Of a stretch of DNA of 64,000 nucleotides, positions 52,106 through 61,356 are shown piece by piece (the first letter of the stretch is position 1; every line of letters begins with the position of its first letter). The notes under the pieces are model-generated. The model was not told where the DNA came from, did no database searches, and saw nothing but the letters and a program-made list of their open reading frames with translations. The stretch spans positions 33,281-97,280 of the forward strand of contig CAYYTK010000014.1 of NCBI GenBank assembly GCA_964474695.1, in the 5' to 3' direction. The stretch comes from DAOUBP01 sp964474695. Lineage in GTDB: Bacteria > Chloroflexota > Anaerolineae > CG2-30-64-16. The position numbers and the translations under genes were made by a program.

Positions 52106-52861
52106 CTAGACACTCAGGCGATCGAGCGCCTGCCGGTACAGCGCGGTCAGTGGGTGGTTCGGGTAGCGGGTGACGAACACCCCGCCGCTGGCCAGCCGCA
52201 TCATCTCGTCACTGTGGGGCAGCACCGCGACTACCGGGCAGCCGTACGTTTGCTCAACCTGCGCCAGCACGTCGGCCGGGTCGAAGCCGGCGGGCACTTT
52301 GTTGACGATCAGCCTCAGGCATGGCACGTCCAGTTTGCGTGCGACCTCCACCGTTACCGCGGTGCCCTGGTAGTCCTGTCTGTCGGGCCGCAGGACGATG
52401 ACCAGCACGTCCGAGATCGCCATCGACAGCAGCGTCTCTTCACTCAAACCCGGATGCGTGTCCACCAGGAGCGTGTCGAGGTGCAGCGCGGCAATCAGGC
52501 CCCGGAAGCCGTCGTTGAGCAGGCCGACGTCGTAGCCGTCGCGCAGGATGCGGGCGATCTCACCGGCCTTGAGACTGGACGGGATGAGCAGCACCCTGCC
52601 GCGCACGTCCGATCCCAGGCTGGCCGTCACGTCATGCGCCGTGTCCTCGATGGCGCAACGACCCCAAAGGTAGTCGTTCAGGGAGCGGCTCGGGCCGGTG
52701 TCATCCATGCCAAACAGGACATGGATGCCCGGCGATGCGATGTCGGTGTCTACCACGCCGACGCGCTGCCCGCGCAGTGCGAGGAGAGCAGCCAGGTTGG
52801 CTGTGGTGTTGGACTTGCCGGTGCCGCCGCGGAAAGAATGGATCGAAACGATCTTGGACAT
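52106..52861 (-). CDS. MinD/ParA-family ATPase
   Basis: 251 residues. Deviant Walker A SFRGGTGKSNTTANLAALLA, switch I VDTDIASPGIHVLFG, Walker B LLVDTHPGLSEETLL, and INKVP-like IVNKVPAGFDPADV. A predicted C-terminal helix could contact membrane but is not strongly amphipathic. In MinD-type proteins the ATP cycle positions partners on the membrane; here the partner may be the receiver-coiled-coil or the winged-helix protein. Start has AGGAGGAGAGGGGT. Confidence 0.9.
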   Translation of the reverse strand: MSKIVSIHSFRGGTGKSNTTANLAALLALRGQRVGVVDTDIASPGIHVLFGMDDTGPSRSLNDYLWGRCAIEDTAHDVTASLGSDVRGRVLLIPSSLKAGEIARILRDGYDVGLLNDGFRGLIAALHLDTLLVDTHPGLSEETLLSMAISDVLVIVLRPDRQDYQGTAVTVEVARKLDVPCLRLIVNKVPAGFDPADVLAQVEQTYGCPVVAVLPHSDEMMRLASGGVFVTRYPNHPLTALYRQALDRLSV

Positions 52862-52873
52862 ACCCCTCTCCTC

Positions 52874-53086
52874 CTAATAGAGCTCCGGCATCTCGATGGG
52901 CTCAGGCTGCGGCTTGCATACCCCGCAAAAAAGCGCATCGGACACGACGATGGCTTTGGGCGTATTCGCCTCGCCCACATAGATGGTGACGATGGCCGGC
53001 ATCTTCTTCATGTGCGCTTTGCAGAGGGCGCGACCGCAGAAACTGCACACGCCGCGCGCCTCCTCCTCACAGTGGAAACATTTCAT
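52874..53086 (-). CDS. small zinc-binding protein (B-box/DUF2180-like)
   Basis: 70 residues: MKCFHCEEEARGVCSFCGRA then CKAHMKK and a C-terminal FCGVCKP. Eight Cys/His residues in CxxC pairs suggest a treble-clef or B-box zinc site. AGGAGGCGCCGCG precedes the ATG, which overlaps the upstream stop (ATGA), so it is translationally coupled to the winged-helix gene. Probably a protein-interaction module for the operon. Confidence 0.75.
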   Translation of the reverse strand: MKCFHCEEEARGVCSFCGRALCKAHMKKMPAIVTIYVGEANTPKAIVVSDALFCGVCKPQPEPIEMPELY

Positions 53087-53436
53087 CGCGGCGCCTCCTC
53101 GTCGGTCCCGACCTTGTCTGCCAGCGCCTGCCACAGATTGGCCGGCAGCGTCCGCCCGCGCTTCGGCGCAAGGCGCACGCGGTACGTGGTCACCCCGCGC
53201 ATTTCGATCTCGCGCACGAAACCCTTGTCGCGCAGCCCGATCAGTATGGCGCGCGCGGCCTCCTCATCCCGATGCAGGAACGCGGCCGCCTCTCCGAGTC
53301 CCACCTGGACCTGGCGGATCATCCAGGCCAGCAGGCTGCACTGCGGCTCGGGCAGCGTGAGCAGGTCCGACATCCGCAGTCCCAGTGCTTGCTCGCGCGC
53401 CTCCAATTCTCCTTGCAGCCGGTTGAATAGTCCCAA
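53083..53436 (-). CDS. winged-helix-like protein starting at TTG
   Basis: 117 residues. The start is placed at the TTG at 53436 because AGAGGAGGCGCAAC lies directly upstream; ATG codons further upstream lie inside the preceding gene. The sequence LGLFNRLQGELEAREQALGL is helical. SLLAWMIRQVQVGLGEAAAF, RAILIGLRDKGFVREIE and TTYRVRL resemble a winged-helix fold of the MarR/BlaI kind. It could be a DNA-binding regulator of the operon or a protein-binding domain. Confidence 0.65.
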   Translation of the reverse strand: MGLFNRLQGELEAREQALGLRMSDLLTLPEPQCSLLAWMIRQVQVGLGEAAAFLHRDEEAARAILIGLRDKGFVREIEMRGVTTYRVRLAPKRGRTLPANLWQALADKVGTDEEAPR

Positions 53437-53458
53437 GTTGCGCCTCCTCTGCGAAGCA

Positions 53459-54568
53459 TCAAACCGGATCGTTGCTGTGTTCCTCCCCCCGTTCATCCAA
53501 CCTGCGGTTGAGGGTGCTCCACAGGCTCGGGCCGGTTGAGTTCGTACGCGTCTCAAGCGTCTGCCCCAGGCGCTCCCACAGCGGCTCGGTCTCGGGCGGC
53601 ACGATCGAACGGACGTAGGACATGCAGTACACCCCCAGGTCTTTCCGCACGGCGTCGATCTCGCGCCGCAGCGCAGCCACCTGCCGTTCCATTTCCGCCC
53701 GCAGATTGGGATCGGGCGTCATTTCCTGCACCTTGCGCTTCAGTCCCAACTGGGCCTGCAGCTTCAAGAACCCTGCCACCTGCTTGCGCTTGGCCGTTCC
53801 GAAGTGCTGGCCCACCGGGGCCAGCAGCGTCTCCAGGTCATCCAGCTTCTGAATCACGGCGGACTCGCCCGCCGACACGCCCACCTGCAGCCCCAGGGTC
53901 TCGCGCAGCCAGCGCCGCTCTTCCGCCAGCCCCCAGAAGATAAAAGCGCTCACCAGCCCCACGCCACCCAGCCCGAGCCCGATCGCCAGGAGCAGCGTGA
54001 GCGTCCCCGCATCCATGTTGACGACGTTATTGAAGGTGAGGTGCAGCGTGATCGCTGCCGCCCAGCCCAAAAAGAGCGAGGCAAAGCGGCTGGCCCCCCG
54101 GCCATAGCGCAGGCGACCGAGGGCGATCCCGACCAGCGCGGTCGCACTCCCGTGCATCAAAGCTGTCGAAAAGGCCCGGCCGAAGGCCAGCGCCAACCCC
54201 GCTTCGGCCTCAACCCGGCCCAGGTAGAGCAGATTCTCCAGCACGGCAAAACAAGCGCCTGTCGCAAAGCCATAGATGGCGCCGTCCACGAAGTAGGTGA
54301 AATCGGAGCGGCGCACCGCGTAGATCAGGATGAGCGATTTGAGTATCTCTTCGACCACCGGGGCGGCGAGCGTCATCAGCAGCGTAAAGCCGACAACCTT
54401 GCCGATGGCGGTGTTGATCTGCAGCGCAAGCCAAAAGGCGACCAGGCCCCACCCGAAGCAGACGAGCACGCTTCGGAAACTGCCCGAGGCATAGAGGTCC
54501 AACCAGCGCACGAGCGCGAGAAAGAGCAGTGGAACTGCAATCGCAGTCACTACTCCCGCGATCATCAT
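53459..54568 (-). CDS. PrsW-family intramembrane metalloprotease
   Basis: 369 residues. Seven or eight membrane helices in the first 220 residues with the PrsW/Rce1-like active-site pattern: APVVEEILKSLI (Glu-Glu), FAVLENLLYLG (Glu), ALMHGSATALVG (His) and LHLTFNN (His). A cytosolic coiled-coil tail follows (LKRKVQEMTPDPNLRAEMER, ALRREIDAVRKDLG). PrsW cleaves membrane-anchored anti-sigma factors in Bacillus, so the two single-pass or double-pass proteins encoded just upstream are candidate substrates. GGAGGACCCC precedes the first ATG. Confidence 0.85.
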   Translation of the reverse strand: MMIAGVVTAIAVPLLFLALVRWLDLYASGSFRSVLVCFGWGLVAFWLALQINTAIGKVVGFTLLMTLAAPVVEEILKSLILIYAVRRSDFTYFVDGAIYGFATGACFAVLENLLYLGRVEAEAGLALAFGRAFSTALMHGSATALVGIALGRLRYGRGASRFASLFLGWAAAITLHLTFNNVVNMDAGTLTLLLAIGLGLGGVGLVSAFIFWGLAEERRWLRETLGLQVGVSAGESAVIQKLDDLETLLAPVGQHFGTAKRKQVAGFLKLQAQLGLKRKVQEMTPDPNLRAEMERQVAALRREIDAVRKDLGVYCMSYVRSIVPPETEPLWERLGQTLETRTNSTGPSLWSTLNRRLDERGEEHSNDPV

Positions 54569-54585
54569 GGGGTCCTCCCTTTCTC

Positions 54586-54630
54586 GAAGGGTCTCGATCC
54601 CGCCGCGCCGATGGGACCGAGACCCTTCGC
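54586..54630. terminator. intra-operon hairpin
   Basis: 17-base arms (left begins CGAAGGGTCTCGATCCC, right GGGACCGAGACCCTTCG) with a single mismatch that pairs as G-U in RNA, and an 11-base loop. It lies between the stop of the anchored extracellular protein (54642) and the PrsW start (54568), leaving 17 bases before the ATG. No U tract follows, so it may be a processing or attenuation site. Confidence 0.6.
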
Positions 54631-54641
54631 ATACGGATGAC

Positions 54642-56318
54642 CTAAGGCATCGGAATATAGTCTACCATACGCCCGTCAGAAGTAAACCAGCCGCACCCAC
54701 CGTTGCTGCTGCACCCGGCCAGATCATCGGGTTCGATGGCAGGGGTGGATGTGGGGGCAGGGGTGGGTGTGGGTGTGGGTTTAGGACTGAGCACCAGGAG
54801 CGGCAGATAGGCTTTCCTGATGGTTCCCCCGGCGGGGGCCGCTGCTTCCGGCGCAGTCTCCAGGCCCGGTACGCTGCTGGCCGCGGCCGCGTTCCATGTC
54901 GGCCCAGGCATCTGCAGCGGGACACGACTCAACCCTGATTGAATCCGATCAACCTGCAGGTAGATCATCTGGGCGGACACGGCGGTGCTGCAAATCTGCG
55001 CCAGCTTCGCGGATGAACACCCACCGTTCACCATACATGGGTCGTAACCGATGCCGGGCGGCAGCAGTGTCTCCAGCAAGTTGAACCTGACGGTCCCGTT
55101 GGCGTAAGGCAGATACTGCGCGCTGGCCGCCTGATCCTGATCTACCCAATGCGAAGATGCCGGCAAGCCCATAGTGACCACATGGTCGACGGTCAGCCCG
55201 CGGGACGTTTGGAACCGGTAGGTGACGCCCGTGGGACGATCCAGGTTGCCTGACGGGTTGCTCGGGAATGCCGTGTAGGGATCGATCGGCATCGGCGGAT
55301 AGTTGAACAGGAAGTAGTTTGTGCCGGTCGGGATGCTCATGTTTGCCACAACGGACGGCGTCGTCGTGCAAGCCGCGTCCAACTGGTCACGCAAAGCATC
55401 GAAGTGCCCTACATAGCCGGGTCCAAAGTATACAGGGAACTGAAAGCTCTGCCGGCCCAGCACCGTAACCGAAACCGCCGGGACAACCTCCGCCCTGAAT
55501 ACCAGGGTCAACTCCGCATAGTTTTGGTAGGAAATCAACAACTCGCAGCCCATGTTGGCAGGCAGCACCAGCGCGCCTTCCGCATCGAAGCCGGTCGAGA
55601 GCAAATCGGACTCCCAGTAGCGGTAGAGGTTTGCTTGCTCAGATTCCTTTGGGCTGCGGATCGGCTTGATCTGGCCGGCCGGCTGGTAGTAGTAGCCACC
55701 CACCTGCTGCGTGACCTCCTGACCATCCGGGGTATAGACGCGCAACCTGGTTGCAGGGGACACCGATCCCAGCTCGTCGATGCGCGCGCCCTGGCCAAGA
55801 CAGCCAAACAGCGAGCCGTTCCAACCGGAACTGCTGAAGAACCGGGGGTACGCCTTCGCAGTGATCGTCACCGTGTTGCCGTCCCGGCTGCCAGAGACGT
55901 AGCGCAGGATGCCGTAGCCGGGCGTGTACTGGATGATCGCGCCGGCCAGGTCGCTCTCGGGCACCCAGCCCACCATGTCCGTGATGTTTAGCCCGAGCGG
56001 CTCCAGCCAATCGGATTGCACGGCCTCCGGTGCGGCAGATGGCGTCTCGGTGGGCGCCAGGCCTTCCGGCTCGGGAGATGACAGCGGAGATTCGAAGATC
56101 TCGGGCGGCTTCGGCGCTTCAGGAGTCGCGATCTCCCCATCGGGCTGCGTCAGCGGAGATGTGAAGGGCTCGGGCGTTTTTAGTGGTTCCTCCTGATGCG
56201 CCCCTCCGAATAGCTCACTCACCGGGGTCCGGGTGAGAACTACGCCGGCAACTATGATGACTGCCAGGATGCCCACCATCACCAGCAGGATCTTGTTGCG
56301 CTTGGTCAGGGTTTTCAT
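54642..56318 (-). CDS. membrane-anchored extracellular protein of unknown family
   Basis: 558 residues. One N-terminal membrane helix (KILLVMVGILAVIIVAGVVL) is followed by a Pro/Glu/Thr-rich stalk to about residue 95, then a large beta-rich domain (ITDMVGWVPESDLAGAIIQY, GGYYYQPAGQIKPI, YLPYANGTVRFNLLETLLPP) with several cysteines likely in disulfides. Near the end there is a second Pro/Thr repeat tract (KPTPTPTPAPTSTP) and a short Cys-rich tail. AAGGAG precedes the start. It lies 15 bases after the NHLP-leader-like gene. The topology (short inside, long outside) fits a sensor or a PrsW substrate. I do not recognise the domain. Confidence 0.7.
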   Translation of the reverse strand: MKTLTKRNKILLVMVGILAVIIVAGVVLTRTPVSELFGGAHQEEPLKTPEPFTSPLTQPDGEIATPEAPKPPEIFESPLSSPEPEGLAPTETPSAAPEAVQSDWLEPLGLNITDMVGWVPESDLAGAIIQYTPGYGILRYVSGSRDGNTVTITAKAYPRFFSSSGWNGSLFGCLGQGARIDELGSVSPATRLRVYTPDGQEVTQQVGGYYYQPAGQIKPIRSPKESEQANLYRYWESDLLSTGFDAEGALVLPANMGCELLISYQNYAELTLVFRAEVVPAVSVTVLGRQSFQFPVYFGPGYVGHFDALRDQLDAACTTTPSVVANMSIPTGTNYFLFNYPPMPIDPYTAFPSNPSGNLDRPTGVTYRFQTSRGLTVDHVVTMGLPASSHWVDQDQAASAQYLPYANGTVRFNLLETLLPPGIGYDPCMVNGGCSSAKLAQICSTAVSAQMIYLQVDRIQSGLSRVPLQMPGPTWNAAAASSVPGLETAPEAAAPAGGTIRKAYLPLLVLSPKPTPTPTPAPTSTPAIEPDDLAGCSSNGGCGWFTSDGRMVDYIPMP

Positions 56319-56333
56319 GCGTTTTCTCCTTGG

Positions 56334-56885
56334 TTAAGTCGGGTCTTTGCTGTCCCACTTTTGCTGCAGCCGAGGCCACAGCCCAAACACGAGGCCGCCG
56401 AGGAGAAGCCCCGCGACAAATGCCAGTGCCACGTCCAAACGAATCCCGCCCATCGCGGTCGCGGCAAGCGGCAGCTCTCCCTGTTGGCGGTTCGGCGACA
56501 GCAGCACGACGAGGCAAGCCGCCAGCACCACCGCCGCCAGGGCGAATGCCAGTCTCTGTTTCCTGGTGGGAACCCAGGTCGTCCGCTGAGACACGAAGCG
56601 CTTGGCGCGCTCGCTGATGGAGAACCGGCCGCCCGACATCCTGCTCTCGCCGGGCGGTGCGCCGATCTCGTGGTGAGCGGCCCCGTTCTCCCTGACAGGC
56701 CGCACGTCCAGCCTTTCGGCAATGGTCTGCATGTCGATCGTTTTGAGGGCCGCCAGTTGCTCCGCCGTCAGGTGATAGCCGGCGTCGCGCGCCGCCTGAG
56801 AGGGATTGTCAAACAGCCGTGCTCGGAACGCCTCGTCGTTCAGCGCCTGGTCAAGTAATTCCTGCAAGCCTTTTTCGGTAGCCAA
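56334..56885 (-). CDS. NHLP-clan leader-like domain fused to a two-helix membrane protein
   Basis: 183 residues. Residues 1-65 (LQELLDQALNDEAFRARLFD, QAARDAGYHLTAEQLAALKT) resemble the Nif11/Os1348-type leader region of ribosomally made peptides in the NHLP clan. No core peptide follows: instead there is a linker, then two hydrophobic helices (LAFALAAVVLAACLVVLL and VALAFVAGLLLGGLVFGL) and a charged tail. It is the first gene of the operon with the PrsW protease and MinD-like ATPase. The leader-like domain may be a docking module here. No peptide-modifying enzyme is present nearby. Confidence 0.7.
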   Translation of the reverse strand: MATEKGLQELLDQALNDEAFRARLFDNPSQAARDAGYHLTAEQLAALKTIDMQTIAERLDVRPVRENGAAHHEIGAPPGESRMSGGRFSISERAKRFVSQRTTWVPTRKQRLAFALAAVVLAACLVVLLSPNRQQGELPLAATAMGGIRLDVALAFVAGLLLGGLVFGLWPRLQQKWDSKDPT

Positions 56886-57034
56886 GTGTCGTCGCCTTCC
56901 GATCGGATTCGAGCATCTATCCGAACAGCACTATCATATCCCCCCATCGTGGTGAGAACGTGCCCGAAACGTTGAATTTGCGTTGTGGGCCGGGCGAGTT
57001 TTCGATCAACCGTGACCTGGCTGCAATTACCCCA

Positions 57035-57063
57035 TTGAATAATCGGCCGGGCCGCGCTATAAT
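57035..57063 (+). promoter_or_regulatory. sigma-70-like promoter of the SARP-type regulator
   Basis: TTGAAT (57035-57040), 17 bases, TATAAT (57058-57063). The -10 box directly abuts an ATG at 57064. That ATG therefore cannot be the start, which favours the ATG at 57115 with GTGAGG upstream. Confidence 0.65.
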
Positions 57064-57114
57064 ATGACAAACGTCGATAGCCATCGTGTCCGATCGTTTC
57101 GCGGTGAGGCCGGC

Positions 57115-59238
57115 ATGTCCCTCTCACTGTCTTTGCTGGGGGTTTTCCAGGCCAGCCTGAACGGGCAGCCGATCACGGAGTTCTATTCCAGCAAGGTGCG
57201 GGCGCTCCTGGCTTATCTAGCCGTTGAGGCTGGGCGCGTGCACTCGCGCCCGGTGCTGGCCGCGCTCCTTTGGCCCGACTGGGCTGACCGCGCCGCGCTC
57301 GGCAACCTCCGCTTCTCGCTCTCCAAGCTGCGGCAGGTCATCAATGACCAGGACTCGACCCCCTCCTTTCTGCTGATCAACCGCGATACGGTGCAGCTCA
57401 ACCCTGCTGCGGAGCTCTCCCTGGACGTTCGTCTCTTCCAGCAGGAGGTGCAGGCCAGTCGATGGGAGGCGGCAGACGTCGACGGGCAGCCCGAGCCGGT
57501 TCTGCGCTCCGCCCTGGGGCGCCTCACGACGGCGATCGATTTGTATCGCGGCAGCTTCCTCGAAGGGTTCTCGGCCGGCGACAGCGGAGCCTTCGAGGAG
57601 TGGGCGCTGATCAAGCGGGAGGAGCTCGAGCGGGAGGCGCGCTCGGCCCTCCACGGGCTGACGGCCCTCCACAGCCGCCTTGGCGACTATGCTGCCGCCG
57701 AACGTTGCGTGCACCGGCTTCTGGAAATGGACCCCTGGGACGAGCTGGCCAATCGGCGCTTGATGTCGGTGCTCCTGCAAAACGGGCAGCGCAACGCGGC
57801 CCTTCGCCACTACACCGCCTATCGTGAGGCGCTGGCCAAGGAGCTGGGCGCCGAGCCCGCCGAGGAAACCGTCGCGCACTACGAGCTGATCAGGGGCGGA
57901 CAGCCGGGCAGGGCGACCGGCGCCGAATCCCCCGGTCCGCCGCCCATCGCTCGCCGCTCCTCACCGCCGTCTGCCGCAGGCCCGGCGCGGACTTTCGTCG
58001 CCCGCGAGTCGCAACTGGCGCTCCTTGATGGCTACCTCGACCAGGCCCTGGCGGGCCAGGGTGTCGTCGCCTTCGTGTCCGGTGAAGCGGGAAGCGGCAA
58101 GACGGTTCTGCTGGGTCAGTTTGCCCGCCGAGCGCTGACGCAGCATCGCGACCTCCTGGCGGCCGGCGGAAACTGCAACGCCTACACGGGCCTGGGTGAT
58201 CCTTACCTGCCCTTCTGCGAGATCGCGCAAGCGCTCGCCGGCCGCGTCGAAGCGCAACACAGCGGAAACGAAGCGATCGATGCGCACGTGCGGAGATCGC
58301 AAGACGCGGCTCGAGTCGCGGCCACAGCGTTGGCCGAGAAGGCGCCTGATCTTGTCGATCGCTTCATTTTTACCCAGTATACCGACTTCCTGATCGCCCT
58401 ATCTCGCGTGCACCCACTGCTGCTGATCCTCGATGATCTGCAGTGGGCGGACAACGGCTCGCTCAGCCTGCTGTTTCATCTGGGCCGGCGCCTGGGCGGT
58501 GTGCGCATTTTGATCGTGGGCGCCTACCGGCCTGAGGAGGTGGCCGCCGGCCGTGGTGGCGCGCGCCATCCTCTCGCGACCATCGTCAATGAGCTGCGGC
58601 AGGTGTACGGGAGCGCAGAGATTGACCTGGACCAGGCCGACGGCTGGCGCTTTGTGACGGCCATGCTTGACAACGAAGCCGGCCACCCGGGGGCGTCCTT
58701 TCGCGATGCCCTTTACCGCCTCACCGGCGGGCATCCTTTATTCACCGTCGAGCTCTTGCGCGACCTGCAGCAACGCGGCGAGCTTGCGCCCGGTGCGACC
58801 GGGGCCTGGGCCGAGGCGACGGCGGTGAGCTGGGATCGTCTGCCCCCGCGCGTCGAGGCGGTCATTGCCGAGCGCATTCAGCGCCTGCCCCCGGACGCGC
58901 AGGCGCTCCTCGCCGCGGCAAGCGTCGAAGGGGAGGAGTTCACCGCCGAAGCAGTAGCAGAGGTTGTGCAGATGGAGATTTCTGCGGTCGTCGGCCGGCT
59001 GAGTGACCTGCTTGGGAAGCAGCATCGGCTCGTCCGGGGAACCGGCGTTGTCCTGGCCGCCGACGCGACCACGCCGCTTTCCCGGTACCGTTTCCAGCAT
59101 GCTCTCGTCCAGCAGTATATCTACGCCCGGCTCGACCCCGTCCAGCGCCGGCATCTGCAGGGCTCGATCGACGCCGCACTTGAAAGGCTTTATGCGCGCC
59201 ACACTGCATCGGGCGCAGGAGGCGCTGGCTGCCGATGA
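57115..59238 (+). CDS. BTAD/SARP-type regulator with AAA ATPase domain, apparently 3' truncated
   Basis: 707 residues. An OmpR-like winged helix (LSLLGVFQASLNGQPITEFY, RAALGNLRFSLSKLRQVIND) and a bacterial transcriptional activation domain occupy about residues 1-255. After a Pro-rich linker comes an AAA_16-type ATPase: Walker A SGEAGSGKTVLLGQF near 325, Walker B LLLILDDLQWAD. Related proteins run on into several hundred residues of TPR helices. This one stops soon after RRHLQGSIDAALERLYARHT with an unrelated Gly/Ala tail. The TPR region therefore seems lost at a join near 59200. Convergent with the GH3 remnant. Confidence 0.82.
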   Translation: MSLSLSLLGVFQASLNGQPITEFYSSKVRALLAYLAVEAGRVHSRPVLAALLWPDWADRAALGNLRFSLSKLRQVINDQDSTPSFLLINRDTVQLNPAAELSLDVRLFQQEVQASRWEAADVDGQPEPVLRSALGRLTTAIDLYRGSFLEGFSAGDSGAFEEWALIKREELEREARSALHGLTALHSRLGDYAAAERCVHRLLEMDPWDELANRRLMSVLLQNGQRNAALRHYTAYREALAKELGAEPAEETVAHYELIRGGQPGRATGAESPGPPPIARRSSPPSAAGPARTFVARESQLALLDGYLDQALAGQGVVAFVSGEAGSGKTVLLGQFARRALTQHRDLLAAGGNCNAYTGLGDPYLPFCEIAQALAGRVEAQHSGNEAIDAHVRRSQDAARVAATALAEKAPDLVDRFIFTQYTDFLIALSRVHPLLLILDDLQWADNGSLSLLFHLGRRLGGVRILIVGAYRPEEVAAGRGGARHPLATIVNELRQVYGSAEIDLDQADGWRFVTAMLDNEAGHPGASFRDALYRLTGGHPLFTVELLRDLQQRGELAPGATGAWAEATAVSWDRLPPRVEAVIAERIQRLPPDAQALLAAASVEGEEFTAEAVAEVVQMEISAVVGRLSDLLGKQHRLVRGTGVVLAADATTPLSRYRFQHALVQQYIYARLDPVQRRHLQGSIDAALERLYARHTASGAGGAGCR

Positions 59239-59278
59239 GGAGCAGTTCCATGTGGACCGCATCCAGGACAGCAGCGGC

Positions 59279-61116
59279 TTACCCGATCGTCAGGGCCGCC
59301 TTCAGCAGATCCCGGTCGCGAGAGGAGGGGCCGGCCAAAATCTCAAACTCGCCGGGCTCCACGACGCCAACGCCCTGCGCGTTGACGATCCGGAAGGCCT
59401 GCCACGGCAGCTCAACCCGTACGGTCTTCTTCTCGCCTGGCGCCAGCCGCACGCGGGCGAAGCCCTTCAGCGCCTTATTCACCCAAGTGGCCGAGGTCAC
59501 CACATCACTGACGTAGACCTGCACGATCTCCACGCCTTCCCGCGGCCCGATGTTCTCCACGTCCACGAAGACCTCCGCCGTTTCGCCGGGGGCCAGGAGG
59601 GGGGAGGCCAGCCGCAGGTCCGAATAGGCGTAGCGGGTGTAGCTGAGGCCGTGCCCGAAGGGGAAGAGCGGTTCCTGGGTCAGGTCGGCGTAACGGTTGC
59701 CGTGCTGGCCGCGCACCTGGCTGTGGCGGTGCTGTTGGTCTCGCCGGTGAGCCTGAGATGGTCGCCCACCACGGCCACCACGACATCGGCCCCCCGGGCC
59801 GCAGCAACGGCGGCCGGGATGCCCGACAGGTCGCCGTCGAGGATCGAGCAGCCGCGTTCGTAGCGCACCGAGAGCCCGGCCGGCGCCAGGCCGCGGATGC
59901 CGTCCAGCACGGTGATGGTCCTCTCGCGGGGGTGCTTGCCGGCCTCGGGCGGGTGCTGCCAGGACCCCAGCGACCAGTCGCCGAGCTGCTGCAGATCGTC
60001 GTCGGCGTTCGGCCCGATCACCGCAATGGACTTGAGCTGCGCCGGGTCGAGCGGCAGCAGGCCGTCGTTCTGCAGCAGGACCAGGCTCTGCCGCGCGGCC
60101 TCCAGGTTGGCCGCCCGGTGCTCCGGCCGGCCGATCTCGAGCGCGGCCCGCGCCGGGTCCGGCCCGCGCGGGTCTTCGAACAGCCCCATGCGGAACTTGA
60201 GCGCCAGCAGCCGGGCGCAGGGCGCATCGATCTCGGTCTCGGCCAGCCTGCCGCTGTGCACCGCCTCCAGGGCCCCTTCGTAGAGCTGCGGGGTGGTCAT
60301 CATGATGTCGTTCCCGGCCCGCACGGCCGCGATCGCAGCTTCCATGAAGTTCGCGCACACCTTCTGCTCGATCACCAACCGCCCGACGTTGTTCCAGTCC
60401 GTCACCACCACGCCCTTGAAGCCCCACTCCTCCTTCAGCACCTCGGTCAGCAGCCAGCGGTTGCAGGTGGACGGCACGCCCTCGATCGACTGGTAACCCG
60501 TCATGAAGGTCATGGCCCCCGCCCGCACCGCGCGTTCGAAGGGCGGCAGGAAGTAGCTGCGCAGCTTGCGTCGCGAGAGATCGGCCTCGGACGCGTCTCG
60601 GTCGCCCTGCGTCTCGGAATAGCCCGCGAAGTGCTTGGCCGTGGCGAGGATGGCCGCGGGGTCGTCCAGCCCCCGGCCCTGGTAGCCGCGGATCAGCGCC
60701 GCGGCCAGCTCGCCGATCAGGTAGGGGTCTTCGCCGAAGGTCTCGCTGGTCCGGCCCCAGCGCAGGTCGCGCGCCAGGCACAACACGGGGGAGAAGGTCC
60801 AGTGGATGCCGGTCGGGACCACCTCCTCCGCGGTCACCAGCCGCCAGGGACCTGAGAGATAGACGTGCGTTGGGTTGGGGGTCAGCCCCAGCTCTCGCAG
60901 CGCCGCGGCCTGCGCGGCTACTGGCGGCCGGTCCAGCCAGGGGAACAGCTCGGCGGCGCGTTCAGGGAGCAGGGTTACCGCGTCCAGCAGATGGCCCGTC
61001 TCGCCGGGGAGCCAGGCCAGGCGCACGAAGTCGCGCACGGCCGGGGCGCCGTACCGGCTGGTGCGCAAGTGTGGCCAGGGGTATCTGTTGGAGCCGGCCG
61101 GGCCGCCCGGCAGCAA
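59279..61116 (-). pseudogene. glycoside hydrolase family 3 beta-glucosidase remnant
   Basis: Two frames. The upstream part (from about 60850 to 59740) has clear GH3 catalytic-domain sequence: TGIHWTFSPVLCLARDLRWG, GEDPYLIGEL, ATAKHFAGYSETQGDRD, GVVVTDWNNVG with the nucleophile Asp. The (A)S-domain start IAVIGPNADDDLQQLGDWS is present. Near 59740 the frame shifts, and about 100 or more residues expected between TGETNSTA and LFPFGHGLSYT are missing. The fibronectin-III-like C-terminus (ENIGPREGVEIVQVYV) then ends at 59279. Upstream of 60850 the sequence no longer resembles GH3 (AWLPGETGHLLDAVTLLPER), and no start with a ribosome site is visible. A disrupted, chimeric gene. Confidence 0.8.
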
Positions 61117-61356
61117 CGATGAGTGAGTGCGGGCGCGGCCGAATCCGCACCTTGCCGGCAGGCGCCGGATCGGTGTCCGCCGCAGGGGCCGCGCTTTGCC
61201 GGGGGTGGGGGCGGCCGGCAGGTCGGGCGCGAGGGCGGAAGCGCCAGCGTACCGGCGAGCGATGGGACGTGGGTGAGGGGTGGAACGTCAGCGGAGCTAT
61301 GGGGACGCCTGACTGCATTTGGCTGCTTCGCTTTGCTCGCCCGACGACTGCGTTGA
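61117..61356. other. intergenic, no gene recognised
   Basis: 240 bases between the GH3 remnant and the stop of the HNH nuclease gene. No convincing frame, repeat or hairpin was found. Confidence 0.5.

Noticed and set aside
56334..56520. Ribosomal peptide core encoded after the leader-like domain
   Set aside because: The sequence after the leader-like region is a linker and two membrane helices; no Gly-Gly cleavage site with a Cys/Ser/Thr-rich core and no modification enzymes nearby.
57064..57114. Earlier start for the SARP regulator at 57064
   Set aside because: This ATG directly abuts the predicted TATAAT box, so it would lie before or at the transcript start; no ribosome site.
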